A DNA stretch of 7,304 nt from Anaerolineales bacterium Chloro_02 (GTDB lineage Bacteria > Chloroflexota > Anaerolineae > Anaerolineales > Anaerolineaceae): the NCBI GenBank assembly GCA_001603765.1, contig LUZV01000054.1:1-7304 (forward strand), given 5' to 3'. The notes beneath the pieces were generated by a model. It was not told the origin of the DNA. It was given only the letters and a program-made list of their open reading frames with translations, and made no database searches. The position numbers were made by a program, and so were the translations under genes. Position 1 is the first letter of the stretch, and each line of letters begins with the position of its first letter. This document shows, piece by piece, positions 5,484 through 7,304 of the stretch.

Positions 5484-7304
5484 ATGCCATCATCACTCAC
5501 CCCGTTTTTTAATGCCAAAGGTGTGGCTATTTTAGGTGCCTCAAACAATTCAAAGAAACTCAGCTACGGGATCTTGGAAAACCTGCTTATAAACGGCTAT
5601 CAGGGAGGGATTTACCCAGTAAACCCAAACGCTGACGAGATCCTGGGGAAAAAAACTTATCCTTCCATCGATCAAGTGCCCGACCCTGTGGATTTGGCGG
5701 TGGTGGTGCTGCCGGTGTCCATTATCATGGAAACGATGCGCGCTATTGGTGAACGAGGGATAAAAAATGTCATCATCATTACAGGCGGCTTCAAAGAATT
5801 GGGTCCAGAAGGCGCAAAAATCGAAAAATCTGTAAAAGAGATCGCCCAAAGCTATGGAATGAGGGTAGTCGGACCAAACTGTGTGGGCACCCTGGATGTG
5901 CGCACAGGATTGAATTCCACGTTCATCAAAGGTGTTCCGCCCGCGGGACCAATCGCGTTCATTTCGCAGTCTGGCGCGGTTGGCGGCGGGGTGATTGATT
6001 TGGTAATTAACTCAAAGATTGGCTTTTCGCATTTTGCCAGTTTGGGGAACGAGATGGACGTTAGCGAGACGGACATGCTCGAATATTTCGCGGAAGATGA
6101 GAACGCGCAGGTTATCGCGATGTATGTTGAAGGAATTCAGGATGGTCCGCGCTTTTTGCGTGTAGCAAGAGAAGTTTCAAAGAGAAAGCCCATTGTATTT
6201 CTGAAAGCCGGGAAGAACGATGCCGGCGCAAAAGCTGTAAGTTCGCATACAGGCTCGCTGGCTGGTTCGTACACAGCCTATCAGTCCGCGCTGCGTCAAG
6301 CTGGCGTCTTGGAAGTTGATACGATAAACGAGCTTTTCAATCTTGCTTGGGCGCTCGGCAGTCAGCCTTTGCCTAAGGGTAAGCGCGTGGCAATCACAAC
6401 CAATGCCGGAGGGGCGGCGGCGCTGGCAGCCGACAGCCTGGATTTCAACGGGTTCCAACTGGCGAAAATTGCACCTGAAATTCAGACGCTGCTGCGTGAG
6501 AAGCTTAATCCCAGCGCGCAAGTCTCGAACCCAGTAGACATGCTCGGATCCGTCAGCCCGGAGGACTATATTTGGAGCCTCGGGAATTTGGCTGCAGACA
6601 GCGGCGTGGATGTTTTGATGCCTATCCTGGTGCCGCAATCTTTGGTGGACACTCTGGGCGTGGCAAATGCCTGGGTTGAAATGAGTCAAAAAACCGATAA
6701 AACCCTGATAACCTGTCTTATGGGCGAAAGAAGCACAAGAGAAGCTGAACAGGTGTTGAATCAAAATAATGTCCCGGTTTTTAAGTACCCCGATCATGCC
6801 GGACCAGTACTAAAGGGGATGTGGGATTATCGTCAGGTGCTGGGAAGAAAACCCTTCATTGAAGCTGCCTATCGTTTGGCAGATAAGGCAGGCATCCAAA
6901 AAGCACGTGAGGCCATTGGGGATCGTAAAGTGATCGGTGAATATGAATCCCGAATGTTATTGGAAGCATATGAAATCCCTAACGTTCCGGGAGGTTTGGC
7001 AAAAACAGCTGATGAAGCCGCGGCAATTGCGCAAGGCATCGGATACCCCGTGGTGCTAAAGATTGTGGCAGAAGGGCTGATACACAAGTCCGACGCGGGT
7101 GGAATTGTGCTCAACATCCAAAATAGCGAAGCGCTGCGCGCGGCGTTTGAGGATTTAATGACAAGGATTCGCGCGAATGAGCCTTCGGCGGAAATTGTTG
7201 GGGTAATGGTGGAGAAGATGGCTGCCAAAGGCGTTGAAGTGATCGTTGGGATGCGGCGCGACGCAACGTTTGGACCGCTCATGATGTTTGGTATGGGCGG
7301 GACG
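5484..7304 (+). CDS. ADP-forming acetyl/acyl-CoA synthetase, fused alpha-beta, cut at the right edge
   Basis: 607 codons are visible with no stop; family members with fused subunits are about 690-720 residues, so roughly 100 are missing. The enzyme interconverts acyl-CoA, ADP and phosphate with the free acid, CoA and ATP, and acts in the cytoplasm. The N-terminus has a Rossmann-type CoA-binding domain (VAILGAS at about 14-20, YPVNP at about 44-48). A succinyl-CoA-ligase-like domain follows, with GPNCVG near 129-134 and ISQSGAVGG near 159-167. The catalytic histidine is H255 in SSHTGS, which carries the phosphate in this family. A third alpha-type domain reaches about residue 460. An ATP-grasp domain begins around 470, and its HKSDAGG motif at 534-540 contains the second histidine expected in the beta part. 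These enzymes let anaerobes make ATP from acyl-CoA during acid formation. Substrate (acetate, propionate or longer) cannot be read from sequence. A related protein-acetyltransferase fusion (Pat type) is unlikely, but the C-terminus is not visible. Confidence 0.93.
   Translation, partial: MPSSLTPFFNAKGVAILGASNNSKKLSYGILENLLINGYQGGIYPVNPNADEILGKKTYPSIDQVPDPVDLAVVVLPVSIIMETMRAIGERGIKNVIIITGGFKELGPEGAKIEKSVKEIAQSYGMRVVGPNCVGTLDVRTGLNSTFIKGVPPAGPIAFISQSGAVGGGVIDLVINSKIGFSHFASLGNEMDVSETDMLEYFAEDENAQVIAMYVEGIQDGPRFLRVAREVSKRKPIVFLKAGKNDAGAKAVSSHTGSLAGSYTAYQSALRQAGVLEVDTINELFNLAWALGSQPLPKGKRVAITTNAGGAAALAADSLDFNGFQLAKIAPEIQTLLREKLNPSAQVSNPVDMLGSVSPEDYIWSLGNLAADSGVDVLMPILVPQSLVDTLGVANAWVEMSQKTDKTLITCLMGERSTREAEQVLNQNNVPVFKYPDHAGPVLKGMWDYRQVLGRKPFIEAAYRLADKAGIQKAREAIGDRKVIGEYESRMLLEAYEIPNVPGGLAKTADEAAAIAQGIGYPVVLKIVAEGLIHKSDAGGIVLNIQNSEALRAAFEDLMTRIRANEPSAEIVGVMVEKMAAKGVEVIVGMRRDATFGPLMMFGMGGT

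Noticed and set aside
6177..6797. A 206-codon open frame on the minus strand.
   Set aside because: It is antisense to the acyl-CoA synthetase, whose catalytic motifs are clear in the plus frame; the antisense peptide has no recognisable motifs.

Overview
This window looks like bacterial chromosome of moderate GC. It carries consensus-like TATAAT -10 boxes, AAAGGAG-type ribosome binding sites, and a tRNA gene without an encoded CCA tail. The gene content (an ADP-forming acyl-CoA synthetase beside a split helicase-nuclease cassette) recalls anaerobic Chloroflexota of the Anaerolineae type. That placement rests on memory of similar proteins, not on a search, and is held at low to moderate confidence. 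No transposase, integrase, phage gene or CRISPR array is visible.

Layout: (1) Positions 1-83, minus strand, hold the first 27 codons of a fumarylacetoacetate-hydrolase-family protein that runs off the left edge. (2) Positions 107-180, plus strand, are tRNA-Val(UAC), with a TATAAT box just upstream. (3) Positions 215-5325, minus strand, form a tight three-gene operon read from right to left. It encodes a divergent UvrD/AddB-like motor protein (704 aa), a canonical UvrD/Rep-family SF1A helicase (741 aa), and a stand-alone RecB/Cas4-type PD-(D/E)XK nuclease with an apparent four-cysteine Fe-S cluster (261 aa). Both junctions are 8-nt ATG/TGA overlaps. (4) Positions 5326-5483 are a divergent promoter region with one promoter on each strand. 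(5) Positions 5484-7304, plus strand, hold an ADP-forming acetyl/acyl-CoA synthetase with fused alpha and beta parts, cut by the right edge.

The part worth attention is the three-gene operon. Its parts match what AddAB, AdnAB or RecBCD contain: one active motor, one degenerate motor, and one Fe-S nuclease. Here they are three separate polypeptides, and only one of them carries a nuclease domain. The simplest reading is a heterotrimeric end-resection machine for double-strand break repair, possibly also acting against foreign DNA. The ADP-forming synthetase is a metabolic enzyme, probably conserving ATP during acid formation from acyl-CoA, and shows no functional link to the operon beyond the shared divergent promoter region.
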